Source of the DNA: an uncultured Microbacterium sp.
Lineage (GTDB): Bacteria; Actinomycetota; Actinomycetes; Actinomycetales; Microbacteriaceae
DNA length: 37,738 bases
Direction: 5' to 3'
Assembly (NCBI GenBank): GCA_937988695.1
Contig: CALKHM010000128.1
Location: 1 to 37,738, forward strand
Under the pieces are notes generated by a model that saw only the letters and a list, made by a program, of their open reading frames with translations, did no database searches and was not told the DNA's origin. Of the stretch, positions 6,949 through 14,175 are shown piece by piece (positions within the stretch are counted from its first letter, which is position 1; every line of letters begins with the position of its first letter). Both the position numbers and the translations under genes were made by a program.

Positions 6949-7455
6949 GTGAAATCGCGCCTGCTCGCGTCCGCCGCCGTCTGCGCCGCTGTCATCCTCG
7001 GCGCCACCGGTTGCTCGATGATCTCACCGCAGGGCACGACGATCCCCTACTCGCCCGGCGACGGCATCAACGTGGCCAGCACGCCCGGCGCACCCCTGCA
7101 GGTGCGCAACGCCCTGATCGTGGCCACCGACGACGGCAGCACCGGCAACCTCATCGCCGGGATCGTGAACACCACGGCGGAGGAGCACACGCTGACCATC
7201 GAGGTCGGCGAGGGCGCGGCGAAGATCACCGAGATGGTGCAGGTGCCGGCCGGCACGGTCTCCAGCCTGGGCGATGACGCCCCAGCCGTGCGGCTGGACG
7301 GCCTGAACGTCAAGCCCGGCGCCACGGTGCCGGTGTACTTCCAGTCCGGCTCGGCGGCGGGCGCGCAGGCGAACGTGCCGGTTCTGGACGGCCAGGAGCA
7401 GTACCTGTCGGGCTTCGTGCCGACGCCGACGCCGACGGTCAGCCCGGCCTCCTGA
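6949..7455 (+). CDS. LpqE-like lipoprotein
   Basis: The 168-aa secreted lipoprotein has a basic N-terminus, a hydrophobic segment (LLASAAVCAAVILGA) and a lipobox-like GATGCS with lipidated Cys22. The mature part is a compact beta-rich domain (NLIAGIVNTTAEEHTLTIEV). It ends in a Pro/Thr-rich tail (PTPTPTVSPAS). Divergence from carD matches lpqE (Rv3584) in mycobacteria, where LpqE is a surface lipoprotein of unclear function. The resemblance I rely on is synteny, size and the lipoprotein signal rather than clear sequence motifs. It converges with regX3, with 7 nt between the stops. Confidence 0.8.
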   Translation: MKSRLLASAAVCAAVILGATGCSMISPQGTTIPYSPGDGINVASTPGAPLQVRNALIVATDDGSTGNLIAGIVNTTAEEHTLTIEVGEGAAKITEMVQVPAGTVSSLGDDAPAVRLDGLNVKPGATVPVYFQSGSAAGAQANVPVLDGQEQYLSGFVPTPTPTVSPAS

Positions 7456-7462
7456 CCGGCCG

Positions 7463-8143
7463 TCAGCTCTCGAAGCGGTATCCCAGTCCGCGCACTGTCA
7501 CCAGCATCACGGGGTCGCGAGGATCCTCCTCGATGCGCGACCGGATGCGCTTGACATGCACGTCCAGCGTCTTGGTGTCGCCGAAGTAGTCGCTGCCCCA
7601 CACCCGATCGATGAGCTGCCCACGGGTCAGCACGCGACCGGCGTTGCGCATCAGCACCTCGAGCAGCTCGAACTCCTTCAACGGCATGTTGATCTGCTCG
7701 CCGTCGACGGTGACGATGTGGCGGTCGACATCCAGACGCACCCGTCCACCATCCAGCACGTGCTCGTCGAGGTCGACGTCCGCCGCCGAGCGGCGCAGCA
7801 CCGCGCGCATGCGTGCGAGCAGCTCCCGGCTGGAGTACGGCTTCGTGATGTAGTCGTCCGCGCCCAGCTCGAGCCCGACGACGATGTCCACCTCGATGTC
7901 CTTGGCGGTGACCATGATGATCGGCACCGCGCTGGTGGTGCGGATCTGCCGGCACACCTCGGTCCCCGCCATCCCAGGCAGCATGAGATCCAGCAGCACG
8001 ATGTCGGCGCCGTGCGCGGCGTACTCGGCGAGCGCGGCCGGGCCGTCCTCGGCCACGACCACATCGAAGCCCTCACGTCGCAGCAGATAGGCGAGCGGGT
8101 CGGCGAGGTCGGGCTCGTCCTCCACGATCAGTACCCGGGTCAT
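7463..8143 (-). CDS. regX3: Phosphate two-component response regulator, RegX3-like
   Basis: The 226-aa OmpR/PhoB-type regulator has a receiver domain with the acidic pocket E8/D9, phospho-acceptor Asp52 (IVLLDLMLPG), the VTAKD switch Thr and Lys in YITKPYSS. The C-terminal winged helix carries LKEFELLEVLMRNAGRVL and the recognition segment DVHVKRIRSRIEEDP. In mycobacteria RegX3 activates pst and phosphate-starvation genes. The ATG overlaps the senX3 stop by 4 nt (ATGA), so they are translated together. Position beside phoU and gpmA matches the senX3-regX3 locus of other actinobacteria. PHO-type repeats upstream of phoU and pstS are plausible targets. Confidence 0.93.
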   Translation of the reverse strand: MTRVLIVEDEPDLADPLAYLLRREGFDVVVAEDGPAALAEYAAHGADIVLLDLMLPGMAGTEVCRQIRTTSAVPIIMVTAKDIEVDIVVGLELGADDYITKPYSSRELLARMRAVLRRSAADVDLDEHVLDGGRVRLDVDRHIVTVDGEQINMPLKEFELLEVLMRNAGRVLTRGQLIDRVWGSDYFGDTKTLDVHVKRIRSRIEEDPRDPVMLVTVRGLGYRFES

Positions 8144-9369
8144 GCGATGCTGTCCCTCCGTCGGTCGTTCTTCTTCGCGGACTTCTTGTCCGTGGCGCTC
8201 TTGTTTGCCTTAGCCGCCTTCTTCTTCGCCGGCTTGACCGCGGTCGCCTCATGACTGCCCGGCTCGGCCCGCGGGAGGCGGATCGTGAACGTCGACCCCT
8301 GTCCGGGCCGCGACCACAGACGCACCTCACCGCCGTGCCGCTGCACGGCGTGCTTGACGATGGCAAGGCCGAGCCCCGTGCCGCCGGTGCGGCGGGAACG
8401 CGCCTGGTCCGCGCGGTAGAAGCGCTCGAACACCCGGGCCTGGTCCTCCTCGGCGATGCCGATTCCCTGGTCGGACACGGAGATCTCGATGACGCCCTGG
8501 ACGGTCTTCACCCCGATGCCGACGTGCGATCCGGCCGGTGAATATGCGATCGCGTTGGCGACGAGGTTTCCCAGCGCCTCGGCCAGCAGCCGCGGATCTC
8601 CGTGCACCCAGGCATCCGTCTGCGCGCCGCGGGCGAGGTCGACGCGCGCGGTGCCGGCCTGTTCCTCGTGCGTCTCGATCGCCCCGGTGACCAGCTCGTC
8701 GACGGCCACATCCCGCATGACCAGGGGCTCGTCGGCCTCCAGCTGCGACAGGGTCATGATGCGAGAGGTCAGCTCGCCCAGCCGCACAGCCTCCGCGCGC
8801 AGCCTCCGGGCGAACCCGCGCACCTCCGCCGGGTCGTCGGCGGCCGACTCGATGGCCTCACCGAGCAGGCCCACCGCCCCCGCCGGCGTCTTCAGCTCGT
8901 GGCTGGTGTTGGCCACGAAGTCGCGGCGCATCTTCGCGACGCGCTCCTGCTCGGTCACGTCGTGCAGCACCAGCAGCACGAGCCGAGGCGTGATGGTGCG
9001 CGCCTGCACCGCCACCGTGCGCGTGTCGCCGCCGCGTCGCAGCGGCACGGGGACGGGCTCGGATGCTGTGCCGGCACGCGCCGCGCGCGCCAGCAGCGCC
9101 AACTGGTCGTCGGGCAGGGTACGCCCGGCGACGAGCCCGAATCCGTCGCTGGCAGGCGATGCGACGACCACCGTGCCCGAGGCATCCACCACCACGACCG
9201 GATCGGCCATGGCCCCCACCACCGCGCGGATGCCACCGGGGATCTGCGCCGAGGCCCGCTGCACCGCGCGGTCACGCGCACGATACGCGGCGGCCACCAC
9301 CAGGGCGACCGATCCGCCCAGCACCGCCCCGACGAGCAGCGCGAACAGGGCGAGCTGCGCGGAGTCCAT
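8140..9369 (-). CDS. senX3: Phosphate sensor histidine kinase, SenX3-like
   Basis: The 409-aa kinase has one evident transmembrane segment (about residues 6-29). It is followed by a PAS-like domain (about 45-140, with PVVVVDASGTVV), then HisKA with phospho-acceptor His157 (NTSHELKTP), then HATPase_c with the N-box LVANAIAYSP, DQGIGI and GGTGLGLAIVKHAV. Mycobacterial SenX3 has two membrane helices; a second one is not evident here. The last 40 residues are a Lys/Ser-rich tail (KPAKKKAAKANKSATDKKSA). The start codon is embedded in an inverted repeat and has a TACGCT -10 six bases upstream, so a leaderless start is likely. It is divergent from phoU. Confidence 0.92.
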   Translation of the reverse strand: MDSAQLALFALLVGAVLGGSVALVVAAAYRARDRAVQRASAQIPGGIRAVVGAMADPVVVVDASGTVVVASPASDGFGLVAGRTLPDDQLALLARAARAGTASEPVPVPLRRGGDTRTVAVQARTITPRLVLLVLHDVTEQERVAKMRRDFVANTSHELKTPAGAVGLLGEAIESAADDPAEVRGFARRLRAEAVRLGELTSRIMTLSQLEADEPLVMRDVAVDELVTGAIETHEEQAGTARVDLARGAQTDAWVHGDPRLLAEALGNLVANAIAYSPAGSHVGIGVKTVQGVIEISVSDQGIGIAEEDQARVFERFYRADQARSRRTGGTGLGLAIVKHAVQRHGGEVRLWSRPGQGSTFTIRLPRAEPGSHEATAVKPAKKKAAKANKSATDKKSAKKNDRRRDSIA

Positions 9370-9384
9370 ACGAACAGCGTATGG
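9366..9384 (-). promoter_or_regulatory. Leaderless senX3 promoter within a 7-bp inverted repeat
   Basis: On the minus strand CCATACG-CTGTT-CGTATGG is a perfect 7-bp palindrome; its second arm contains the ATG start. TACGCT inside it is a good -10 hexamer ending 6 nt before the ATG. A protein bound here would cover the promoter and the start codon. Confidence 0.5.
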
Positions 9385-9400
9385 GGCACGGACATCCGCC

Positions 9401-9462
9401 GTTCACCTTCCCGCAAGCGCGCGGGAAGAGTTCACCGGCACGGCACCGTCCGTTAACCTTCG
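9401..9462 (+). promoter_or_regulatory. PHO-box direct repeats in the senX3-phoU gap
   Basis: GTTCACC occurs at 9401 and 9430, and GTTAACC at 9452. From 9430 there are three 11-bp units, GTTCACCGGCA, CGGCACCGTCC and GTTAACCTTCG, in the register of actinobacterial PHO boxes bound by PhoP/RegX3. An inverted repeat, CTTCCCGC (9407-9414) and GCGGGAAG (9421-9428), lies between the first two boxes. The boxes point toward phoU and lie about 50-80 bp before its start. Confidence 0.7.
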
Positions 9463-9512
9463 ATGACGAAGATCACACCGACCGAGTATCCGACCAGAAA
9501 CGGCAATCCCCT

Positions 9513-10169
9513 ATGCGCGAGGTGTTCCACCAGTCCCTCGAAGAGCTCCAGTCCGGGCTCGTCGAGATCGCCGAGCTCGTCGTCACGGCGATGCAGAAGG
9601 CCACCACGGCGTTCGGAACGAGCGACGTGACGCTGGCCGAGGAGGTCATCGAGGCCGACAGCGTGATCGACGACCGCGCGGTGGCGCTGGACGAGCAGGC
9701 CATCGAGATCCTCGCGCGTCAGCAGCCGGTCGCCCGGGACCTGCGCATCGTCGTGATGAGCCTGCGGGTCAGCGCGTCACTGGAACGGATGGGCGACATC
9801 GCCGAGCACATTGCCCAGCTGACGCGCATGCGCTTCCCCGAGCGCGCGATCCCGAAGGGCCTGAAGTCGACGTTCACGAAGATGGGCGAGCTCGACGTCG
9901 AGGTGGCCGGCACGCTCGCCGAGCTCTTGCGCACCGAGGACCTGACGCTTGCCGAACGCATCCGCAATGCCGACGACGCGATCGACGAGCTGCACATCGC
10001 GGTGTTCGAGAAGGTGCTCAGCGACAGCTGGCAGGGCGAGGCCTCGGCCACCGTCGATGCGACCCTGGCCAGTCGCTACCACGAGCGGTTCGCCGACCAC
10101 GCGGTATCGGTGGCCAAGAAGGTCGTGTACCTGGCCACCGGCGACTGGGCCGCCGACGCCCCCGCCTGA
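9513..10169 (+). CDS. phoU: Phosphate signalling complex protein PhoU
   Basis: The 218-aa all-helical protein consists of two tandem three-helix PhoU repeats with the metal-binding signatures. The first repeat has VIEADSVIDDRAVALDEQAI and the second has IRNADDAIDELHIAVFE; the VSASLERMGDIAEHIA and YHERFADHAVSVAKKV helices are also conserved. PhoU restrains the PstSCAB-coupled sensor kinase when phosphate is plentiful. The ATG at 9513 (MREVFHQSLEEL) matches family starts; no strong Shine-Dalgarno is visible. The gene is divergent from senX3 and 8 kb from pstB rather than in the pst operon. Its stop is 1 nt from the convergent gpmA stop. Confidence 0.95.
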   Translation: MREVFHQSLEELQSGLVEIAELVVTAMQKATTAFGTSDVTLAEEVIEADSVIDDRAVALDEQAIEILARQQPVARDLRIVVMSLRVSASLERMGDIAEHIAQLTRMRFPERAIPKGLKSTFTKMGELDVEVAGTLAELLRTEDLTLAERIRNADDAIDELHIAVFEKVLSDSWQGEASATVDATLASRYHERFADHAVSVAKKVVYLATGDWAADAPA

Positions 10170-10170
10170 G

Positions 10171-10917
10171 CTACTTGCCCTGGTTCGCGACAGCGGCCGC
10201 CCCGGCCGCCGCAGCCTCGGGGTCGAGGTATTCGCCGGGACCCAGCGGCCGCAGGCCCTCATCGAGCCGGTAGACCAGCGGGATGCCGGTGGGGATGTTG
10301 AGCGCGGCAATGTCGGCGTCGCTGATCTCGTCGAGGTGCTTGACGAGCGCGCGCAGCGAGTTGCCGTGCGCGGCCACCAGCACCGTGCGACCCGACTGGA
10401 GGTCGGGCACGATCTCGCCGTGCCAGTACGGCAGCAGGCGGTCGATGACGAGCTTCAGCGATTCCGTGCGCGGGACGTCGCCGTCGATGCCGGCATAACG
10501 CGGATCGTGCGCCTGGCTGTACTCGGCGTCGTCGGCGAGCTCGGGCGGCGGCACGTCGAACGACCGGCGCCAGAGCATGAACTGGTCCTCGCCGAACTCG
10601 GCGAGGGTCTGCGCCTTGTCCTTGCCCTGCAGCGCGCCGTAGTGGCGCTCGTTCAGACGCCACGAGCGCTTCACCGGGATCCACAGCCGGTCAGCGGCAT
10701 CCAGCGCGATGTTCGCGGTCTGGATCGCACGGGAGAGCACCGAGGTGTGCACGATGTCGGGCAGCAGGCCGGCCTCGGCCAGCAGCTGGCCGCCGCGGGC
10801 GGCCTCCGCCTCGCCCTGGTCGGTCAGGCGGACATCGACCCAGCCGGTGAACTGGTTGGACTTGTTCCACGTGCTCTGGCCGTGACGAAGCAGGATCAAC
10901 GTGTACGGGGCGGTCAT
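10171..10917 (-). CDS. gpmA: 2,3-bisphosphoglycerate-dependent phosphoglycerate mutase
   Basis: The 248-aa glycolytic enzyme interconverts 3- and 2-phosphoglycerate. The RHG motif with catalytic His12 (LLRHGQSTWN) is present. The family segments FTGWVDVRLTDQG, RAIQTANIAL, WRLNERHYGALQG and VLVAAHGNSLRALVKH (second catalytic His) follow in order. Length and motifs fit dPGM and not a general histidine phosphatase. TAAGCT ends 6 nt before the ATG, so the mRNA is probably leaderless. Adjacency to senX3-regX3 matches gpm1 next to senX3 in mycobacteria, with phoU intervening here. Confidence 0.97.
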   Translation of the reverse strand: MTAPYTLILLRHGQSTWNKSNQFTGWVDVRLTDQGEAEAARGGQLLAEAGLLPDIVHTSVLSRAIQTANIALDAADRLWIPVKRSWRLNERHYGALQGKDKAQTLAEFGEDQFMLWRRSFDVPPPELADDAEYSQAHDPRYAGIDGDVPRTESLKLVIDRLLPYWHGEIVPDLQSGRTVLVAAHGNSLRALVKHLDEISDADIAALNIPTGIPLVYRLDEGLRPLGPGEYLDPEAAAAGAAAVANQGK

Positions 10918-10923
10918 GATGCC

Positions 10924-10929
10924 AGCTTA
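10924..10929 (-). promoter_or_regulatory. Predicted leaderless promoter of gpmA
   Basis: TAAGCT on the minus strand is followed by GGCATC and then the ATG at 10917. There is no Shine-Dalgarno. The arrangement predicts transcription starting at the initiation codon. Confidence 0.6.
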
Positions 10930-10957
10930 CCGAGCGCTCCGTGGGATCATTGTGCGC

Positions 10958-11791
10958 ATGTCGCCCTCCCCCGTCGGCCGCCCCACCCGCGGCACGACCG
11001 GGACGAACCGGCTGCGGCGGGTGGATCGCTGGATCGCCCGCCTGCCCGTGCTGCGTAGCGCTGCAGACCCGCTCGTGGTCGATCTCGGATACGGAGCCAG
11101 CGGCGTGACGGCGCTGGAGCTTCAGGCGCGGCTGCGGGCGGCACGGGCCGACGTCGAGGTGCTCGGTCTCGAGCTGGATGCCGACCGGGTGGCTCGTGCA
11201 CGTGCACAGCTGGCCGAGGTGCGCGCAGGCCGCACGCCGTTCGCCGCGGAAGCCCGGGTGGCCTTCGCTCGCGGCGGATTCGAGGTGCCGACGCCCGGCG
11301 GGCGGCAGCCCGTCGTCATCCGCGCGTTCAACGTGCTGCGGCAGTACGACCAGTCCGAGGTGCAGGATGCCTGGTCCCGCATGGCCGCGCGGCTGGACCC
11401 TGCCGGACTCATCGTGGAGGGCACGTGCGACGAGCTGGGCAGGATCGCCACCTGGGTCGCGGTCCGGCCCGATGGCGTGCCGGCGTCGCTGACCGTGTCG
11501 TTGCGGCTGGCCGGGCTCGAGCATCCGTCGATCGCCGCCGAGCGACTGCCGAAGGCGCTCATTCACCGCAACGTGCCTGGTGAGCCCGTGCACGGGTTCA
11601 TCGCCGCGCTCGACCGGGAATGGGACCGGGCGGCAGGGATGTCGGCGTTCGGCCCGGTGCAGCGCTGGCGTGCGGCGATGGACGCGCTCGTCGCCGCGGG
11701 CTGGCCGTTGCGCGGCCGCGCACGCTGGCGGCTGGGCGAGGTCACGGTGCCGTGGGACGCCGTGGCGCCGGCTCGCGCTCCCGCCCCCTGA
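10958..11791 (+). CDS. Class I SAM-dependent methyltransferase-like protein
   Basis: The 277-aa protein has a methyltransferase motif I (VVDLGYGASGVTALELQ), the acidic end of strand 2 (EVLGLELDADRV) and a strand-4 region (VVIRAFNVLRQYD). These indicate a Rossmann-type SAM-binding fold. The rest (ATWVAVRPDGVPASLTVS, then a C-terminal helical part) gives no substrate clue. It is a conserved actinobacterial protein next to gpmA. I chose the ATG at 10958 (MSPSPVGRP); an in-frame GTG at 10952 is possible. No good Shine-Dalgarno is visible, and the best -10 match (GATCAT, 7 nt upstream) is weak. It ends before a long hairpin shared with the convergent ygfZ-like gene. Confidence 0.75.
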   Translation: MSPSPVGRPTRGTTGTNRLRRVDRWIARLPVLRSAADPLVVDLGYGASGVTALELQARLRAARADVEVLGLELDADRVARARAQLAEVRAGRTPFAAEARVAFARGGFEVPTPGGRQPVVIRAFNVLRQYDQSEVQDAWSRMAARLDPAGLIVEGTCDELGRIATWVAVRPDGVPASLTVSLRLAGLEHPSIAAERLPKALIHRNVPGEPVHGFIAALDREWDRAAGMSAFGPVQRWRAAMDALVAAGWPLRGRARWRLGEVTVPWDAVAPARAPAP

Positions 11792-11828
11792 CGCCCGCCC
11801 TCCCCCGCCCCCTGGTCCCGCCCCCACT

Positions 11829-11901
11829 CCGCGAGGGTGCATCTGGCCGCCGAGAGCGTGGGGACTCCCCGCCCCCTCGGCCGTCAGATGCACCCTCGCG
11901 G
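11829..11901. terminator. 73-bp hairpin between convergent genes, probable bidirectional terminator
   Basis: A perfect 17-bp inverted repeat (CCGCGAGGGTGCATCTG, 11829-11845, pairing with 11885-11901) continues inward for 9 bp with two mismatches. It encloses a 21-nt loop that itself contains the palindrome GGGGACTCCCC (11860-11870). The position between convergent stops suggests termination in both directions, but the stem is long for that. Confidence 0.65.
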
Positions 11902-11953
11902 GAAGAGAAAGACCGGAGGGGGCGGAGGCGAGGGGGCGGAGGCGCGGCGCGGG

Positions 11954-13057
11954 TCAGCGGCGGCGGCCCAGGCGCGGGATGCGCGGGACGGATGCCACGG
12001 ACCCGGCCTCGGGCGGCACGACGACCTCCTGCGCGGCGGCGACCGGGCCGTCGGCGGTGTCGACCACGAGGTCGACGTCGACGGGGGTGTTGCGGCGCAC
12101 GAGTGCCAGCGCGATCGGCCCCTGCTCGTAATGCACGGCGGCAACGACCACGGCGCCCACGACAGCGTCGCCGGCGCGCACCGCATCCCCGTGCGACGGC
12201 AACGACGACTCGCTGCCGTCGAGCTGCAGCGCCACCAGACGGCGGGGCGGATGACCGAGGTTGTGCACCTTCGCCACGGTCTCCTGCCCGCGATAGCAGC
12301 CCTTGGCCAGGTGCACGGCGCTGCGCAGCCAGTCCACCTCGTGCGGCAGCATCCGCTCGTCGGCATCGGTGATGCGCGGTCGCCACGCGGCGATGCGCAG
12401 GGCGTCGGCAGCCGCCGACCCCGCCAGGCGCAGGGCACCGGATGCCACGGCCGATGCCAGCCGCGTCGCCTCGCCGGCATCGACCAGCGCCTCGGCCCAA
12501 TCCCGCTCGGTGCCCGGATGCGGATCGGCGATGCCGTACGCCCAGCCGCCGTCCGTGACGCCCGGCCAGGGGTCGTGCCACACCACGGGCACGCCCCCGG
12601 GTGCCGCCGCCTGCACCTCGGCCAGGGCCGCCGCGGTGCCGCCGACGACGGCGAGCTCCTCGCTCGCGTCGCGCGGGTCCACCCGCAGCCGGAAGCGCAT
12701 CTTCTTCAGGAAGTCCAGCAGGCCCGCGGCATCCGTGCGATCCACGATCAGCCAGGCGGTCGCCCCGTCGTCGACGACGGATGCGGCATGCTCGACACGT
12801 CCGGCAGGATCAAGGATCAGCAGCTCGGCGCCCTGCCCCGGCCGCAGCACGCTCACGCGCTGCGTGGAGAACGACTCCAGCCAGCTCAGGCGATCCTCGC
12901 CCGGCACGGCCAGCACCACCCGGTCGCCCAGCGGCGCCAGCGCGGCACCCGACGCGAGCGCGCGCTGTTCGGCGAGCGGGCTGCCGGCATGCACGAGCAC
13001 GCCGTCGACGACGACGGCGCCGTCGGGCGCATGCAGCAGGGCGACGAACGCGTCCAT
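11954..13057 (-). CDS. ygfZ: YgfZ/GcvT-domain folate-binding protein
   Basis: The 367-aa protein has the YgfZ signature with conserved Cys in LAKGCYRGQETVAKVHNLG, and the GcvT-like beta-rich C-terminus (PRRLVALQLDG, GAVVVAAVHYEQGPIALALV). YgfZ/IBA57 proteins bind tetrahydrofolate and help repair or assemble [4Fe-4S] enzymes. The ATG at 13057 shares its A with the stop of the upstream nitrobindin-like gene (TGATG), so the two are translationally coupled. An alternative start upstream would overlap that gene by 75 nt and is unlikely. The C-terminus is slightly extended with an Arg-rich end (PRIPRLGRRR). Confidence 0.9.
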   Translation of the reverse strand: MDAFVALLHAPDGAVVVDGVLVHAGSPLAEQRALASGAALAPLGDRVVLAVPGEDRLSWLESFSTQRVSVLRPGQGAELLILDPAGRVEHAASVVDDGATAWLIVDRTDAAGLLDFLKKMRFRLRVDPRDASEELAVVGGTAAALAEVQAAAPGGVPVVWHDPWPGVTDGGWAYGIADPHPGTERDWAEALVDAGEATRLASAVASGALRLAGSAAADALRIAAWRPRITDADERMLPHEVDWLRSAVHLAKGCYRGQETVAKVHNLGHPPRRLVALQLDGSESSLPSHGDAVRAGDAVVGAVVVAAVHYEQGPIALALVRRNTPVDVDLVVDTADGPVAAAQEVVVPPEAGSVASVPRIPRLGRRR

Positions 13058-13656
13058 CACTGCACCTTCGCCAGCCGAGCCGACGCGTGCGAGGCCATCG
13101 GCGCCCCCAGGGCCGCGACATCCCAGGCCCACAGCAGGTGCCCCTCGACGAGCCCGTACATGCGGGATGCCGCGGTGTAGGGCTTGGCTGTGGCCGGGCG
13201 CACGACCGCGTCGGTGGCCACGTCGATGCGCGGGCCGCGCACCTGGCCCAGCAGCAGCTCGCTGGTGCCGTCGGCGCGCACGAGCGCGACCTCGATGTCG
13301 AATCCGCCTACCGCGTTGCGCAACCCCTCGACGTCGTCGACCGACAGGGCAGCCGGAACACCGCGCGCAGGCAGCAGCGCGGGGCCGGGATCGGCCGCGG
13401 TCTGCACACGCGCCAGGCGCCAGAACCCGATCTCGGCCAGCAGCGGGCGGCGGTCGCCGCCGTCACCCGTCCACGCGTCGGCGGAGTAGTTCAGGAACGG
13501 CCCGTCACCGGCGCTGAAGCTGACCCGGTGCGTGAACTCGGCGGAATAGTGATGGTCACCGGCCTCGTAGTCGATGACGCCCGTGCCCTCCCACACTCCG
13601 CGCAGCCAGGCCAGGGGCGCCAGCTCCGCGGGAAGGTCGGTCGGGATCTCGATCAC
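13057..13656 (-). CDS. Nitrobindin-like (FABP/THAP4-type) heme-binding beta-barrel protein
   Basis: The 199-aa protein matches the actinobacterial nitrobindin family: WLRGVWEGTGV (GxWxGxG near residues 19-26), YSAEFTHRVSFSAGDGPFLNYSAD, and a C-terminal MYGLVEGHLLWAWDVAALG. The family forms a 10-stranded barrel that binds ferric heme through a C-terminal His and scavenges NO or peroxynitrite. Candidate proximal His residues are in EGHLLW and MASHASARL. The central region (VQTAADPGPALLPARGVPAAL) is somewhat expanded. It lies in a likely operon: 37-aa membrane protein, this gene, ygfZ. Confidence 0.88.
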   Translation of the reverse strand: MIEIPTDLPAELAPLAWLRGVWEGTGVIDYEAGDHHYSAEFTHRVSFSAGDGPFLNYSADAWTGDGGDRRPLLAEIGFWRLARVQTAADPGPALLPARGVPAALSVDDVEGLRNAVGGFDIEVALVRADGTSELLLGQVRGPRIDVATDAVVRPATAKPYTAASRMYGLVEGHLLWAWDVAALGAPMASHASARLAKVQ

Positions 13657-13664
13657 GGCGCCGC

Positions 13665-13778
13665 TCAGCGCTGGCCGCGGTACAGGTTCTTGATCACGAC
13701 CACCGAGACGAACAGAATCGCGAGCGACGCAAGGCCCAGCAGCCCTACGAAGAAGAGTTCCAGCGCCATCGTGTCCAT
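13665..13778 (-). CDS. 37-aa single-pass membrane protein
   Basis: A complete short frame begins ATG at 13778 and ends TGA at 13665. The product starts MDTMALELFFVGLLGLAS and continues as an uninterrupted hydrophobic helix (to VVVIK), ending in the basic tail KNLYRGQR, as in N-out or tail-anchored microproteins. A TAGAGT -10 hexamer lies 6 nt before the ATG, supporting a real leaderless gene. The stop is 8 nt before the nitrobindin-like ATG. Function is unknown; similar small membrane proteins accompany this operon in relatives as far as I recall. Confidence 0.75.
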   Translation of the reverse strand: MDTMALELFFVGLLGLASLAILFVSVVVIKNLYRGQR

Positions 13779-13784
13779 GGCTCC

Positions 13785-13790
13785 ACTCTA
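13785..13790 (-). promoter_or_regulatory. Predicted leaderless promoter of the 37-aa/nitrobindin/ygfZ operon
   Basis: TAGAGT on the minus strand is followed by GGAGCC and then ATG at 13778. The spacing predicts initiation at the start codon and transcription through the two downstream genes. Confidence 0.6.
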
Positions 13791-13798
13791 GCCCGGTT

Positions 13799-14092
13799 CT
13801 ATGCGGCGATCAGGGCCGCCAAGCCGAAGCCGGCGCTGATGACAGCGAGGATGACGAACGATCCGAGCATGCTCGCCGCCACGCGCGAGATGAACCGGTG
13901 GGCGCTGCCGCTGGACAGCTGCACGGCGAACGCCACCACCAGGCACGCCGCCAATCCGATCGTCAGCCACGCGGCACGCTGCCCTGCCGGGGTGAGCACG
14001 CCGACCAGCACGCCGATGACGGCGGCGGCGACCCAGACCACGATCACGCGGCCGAACCGTGCGCGCGCGGCGGACTCCGGTTCGCTGGACAT
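13799..14092 (-). CDS. Small integral membrane protein (97 aa)
   Basis: The product starts MSSEPESAARARFG and has about three hydrophobic helices: VIVVWVAAAVIGVLVGVL, LTIGLAACLVVAFAVQL and a C-terminal SMLGSFVILAVISAGFGL. No catalytic motif is visible and I do not recognise a named family. The ATG at 14092 is preceded at 6 nt by GACAAT, a fair -10 match, so it may be leaderless. It is divergent from the GlnR-like gene. Its stop lies only 9 nt before the -10 of the 37-aa gene. Confidence 0.7.
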   Translation of the reverse strand: MSSEPESAARARFGRVIVVWVAAAVIGVLVGVLTPAGQRAAWLTIGLAACLVVAFAVQLSSGSAHRFISRVAASMLGSFVILAVISAGFGLAALIAA

Positions 14093-14175
14093 GCGCCCAT
14101 TGTCGCACGGCCATAAAATGTCCCCACAACGCATCGGCCGTCGTCGTCCGTCGCCGGCAGATCGCGGGAGGTCGC

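Noticed and set aside
11829..11901. Phage or integrative-element attachment site
   Set aside because: There is no integrase, no flanking direct repeat, and the element lies between ordinary core genes.
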